In this document: piece by piece, positions 16,511-16,656 of the stretch
How positions within the stretch are numbered: position 1 is the first letter of the stretch
Layout of the letters: the number at the start of each line of letters is the position of its first letter
Assembly: GCA_013362195.1 (NCBI GenBank)
Contig: JABFWM010000265.1
Coordinates: 1 to 16,656 of the forward strand
Direction: 5' to 3'
Length of the DNA stretch: 16,656 nt
Origin: Acidobacteriota bacterium
GTDB taxonomy: Bacteria; Acidobacteriota; Vicinamibacteria; Vicinamibacterales; 2-12-FULL-66-21
Position numbers and translations under genes: made by a program
Notes under the pieces: model-generated
Seen by the model: the letters and a program-made list of their open reading frames with translations, nothing else
Database searches by the model: none
Told to the model about the DNA's origin: nothing

Positions 16511-16558
16511 CACAGAAAAGGGCCACAGAAAAACACAGAGGAACACAGAAGAACACAA
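16511..16558 (+). repeat. CACAGA tandem array with 10-nt period
   Basis: CACAGA or CACAAA units begin at 16511, 16524, 16534, 16544 and 16554; the last four are exactly 10 nt apart (for example CACAGAGGAA, CACAGAAGAA). The array lies 57 nt upstream of the candidate -10 box of the ATP synthase operon. It breaks the high-GC composition with an A-rich patch. It shares the period and a CACRGA core with the array between the NusG-like gene and dusB, but reads on the opposite strand relative to the adjacent gene. Confidence 0.85.
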
Positions 16559-16564
16559 AACAAA

Positions 16565-16594
16565 ACCGACCACGGTGGCCACGACGCGGTCGGT
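16565..16594. repeat. 7-bp inverted repeat in the right-edge non-coding region
   Basis: ACCGACC (16565-16571) and GGTCGGT (16588-16594) are perfect complements with a 16-nt spacer, and the spacer includes the 8-bp palindrome GTGGCCAC (16576-16583). Its role is unknown. It could be a protein-binding site or the 3' hairpin of a gene beyond the edge. Confidence 0.4.
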
Positions 16595-16607
16595 GTTCGT
16601 CCGCGCA

Positions 16608-16656
16608 GGGTCCTGAGACCGCCGGCTTCGGTTGTGTAGGGCGGGTCTTCAGACCC
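16608..16656. repeat. Two near-palindromic GGGTC...GACC elements at the right edge
   Basis: GGGTCCTGAGACC (16608-16620) and GGGTCTTCAGACCC (16643-16656) resemble each other, and each is close to a palindrome. The second is preceded by GTAGGGC and is cut by the window edge. The preceding bases suggest a longer palindrome that would continue GCCCTAC outside. No gene is visible from 16,455 to the edge, apart from these repeats. Confidence 0.5.

Noticed and set aside
16365..16556. N-terminal extension of atpF' to 16556
   Set aside because: The extra 64 residues translate the repeat array, the promoter and the leader hairpin, and b' homology begins at 16364.
16511..16558. CRISPR array
   Set aside because: Units are 10 nt long with no spacers of typical length, and there are no cas genes.

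Overview
This window is GC-rich bacterial chromosome. All thirteen complete-looking genes and two further short ones lie on the minus strand, so transcription runs from high to low coordinates. The only plus-strand coding signal is the 3' end of a gene entering at the left edge. The organism is most likely an acidobacterium, perhaps of class Vicinamibacteria. I infer this from the gene families, the GC-driven antisense reading frames and the palindromic repeats whose translation gives peptides such as SFRLKAEA; I could not run any search to confirm it.

From right to left, the edge (about 16,365-16,656) is non-coding. It holds a palindromic repeat pair, a CACAGA array with a 10-nt period, a probable promoter and a structured leader. 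A seven-gene F-type ATP synthase operon follows: atpF' (b'), atpF (b), atpH (delta), atpA (alpha), atpG (gamma), atpD (beta), atpC (epsilon). It contains all five F1 subunits and two different b-type stator subunits, but not subunits a and c, which must lie elsewhere. The operon is tightly packed except at two places: 187 nt between atpH and atpA, with a 19-bp direct repeat that includes the atpA ribosome-binding site, and 82 nt between atpG and atpD, with two related hairpin repeats.

A PP2C-type Ser/Thr phosphatase gene starts 13 nt after atpC. It is followed by a Wzm/Wzt-type polysaccharide ABC exporter and a stand-alone RfaE2-type heptose-1-phosphate adenylyltransferase, with 4-nt overlaps between the last three genes. 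The start of wzt lies beside an 11-unit heptanucleotide tandem repeat. No glycosyltransferases are present, so the sugar polymer is made by genes outside the window.

After a 128-nt gap with a promoter-like -10 box and an operator-like repeat arrangement comes mfd (transcription-repair coupling factor). It is followed by a SurA/PpiC-type periplasmic peptidyl-prolyl isomerase, a NusG paralogue of the RfaH/UpxY kind that starts on the base after the isomerase stop codon, and a DusB-type tRNA dihydrouridine synthase. The dus 3' end overlaps the convergent plus-strand gene.

Most of the window is housekeeping. I see no phage, transposase, CRISPR array, tRNA or rRNA, and no clearly new multi-gene system. 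The points worth a second look are the intergenic elements (two arrays with the same 10-nt period, the heptamer array at wzt, and hairpins inside the ATP synthase operon) and the gene order linking ATP synthase, a phosphatase and envelope export.
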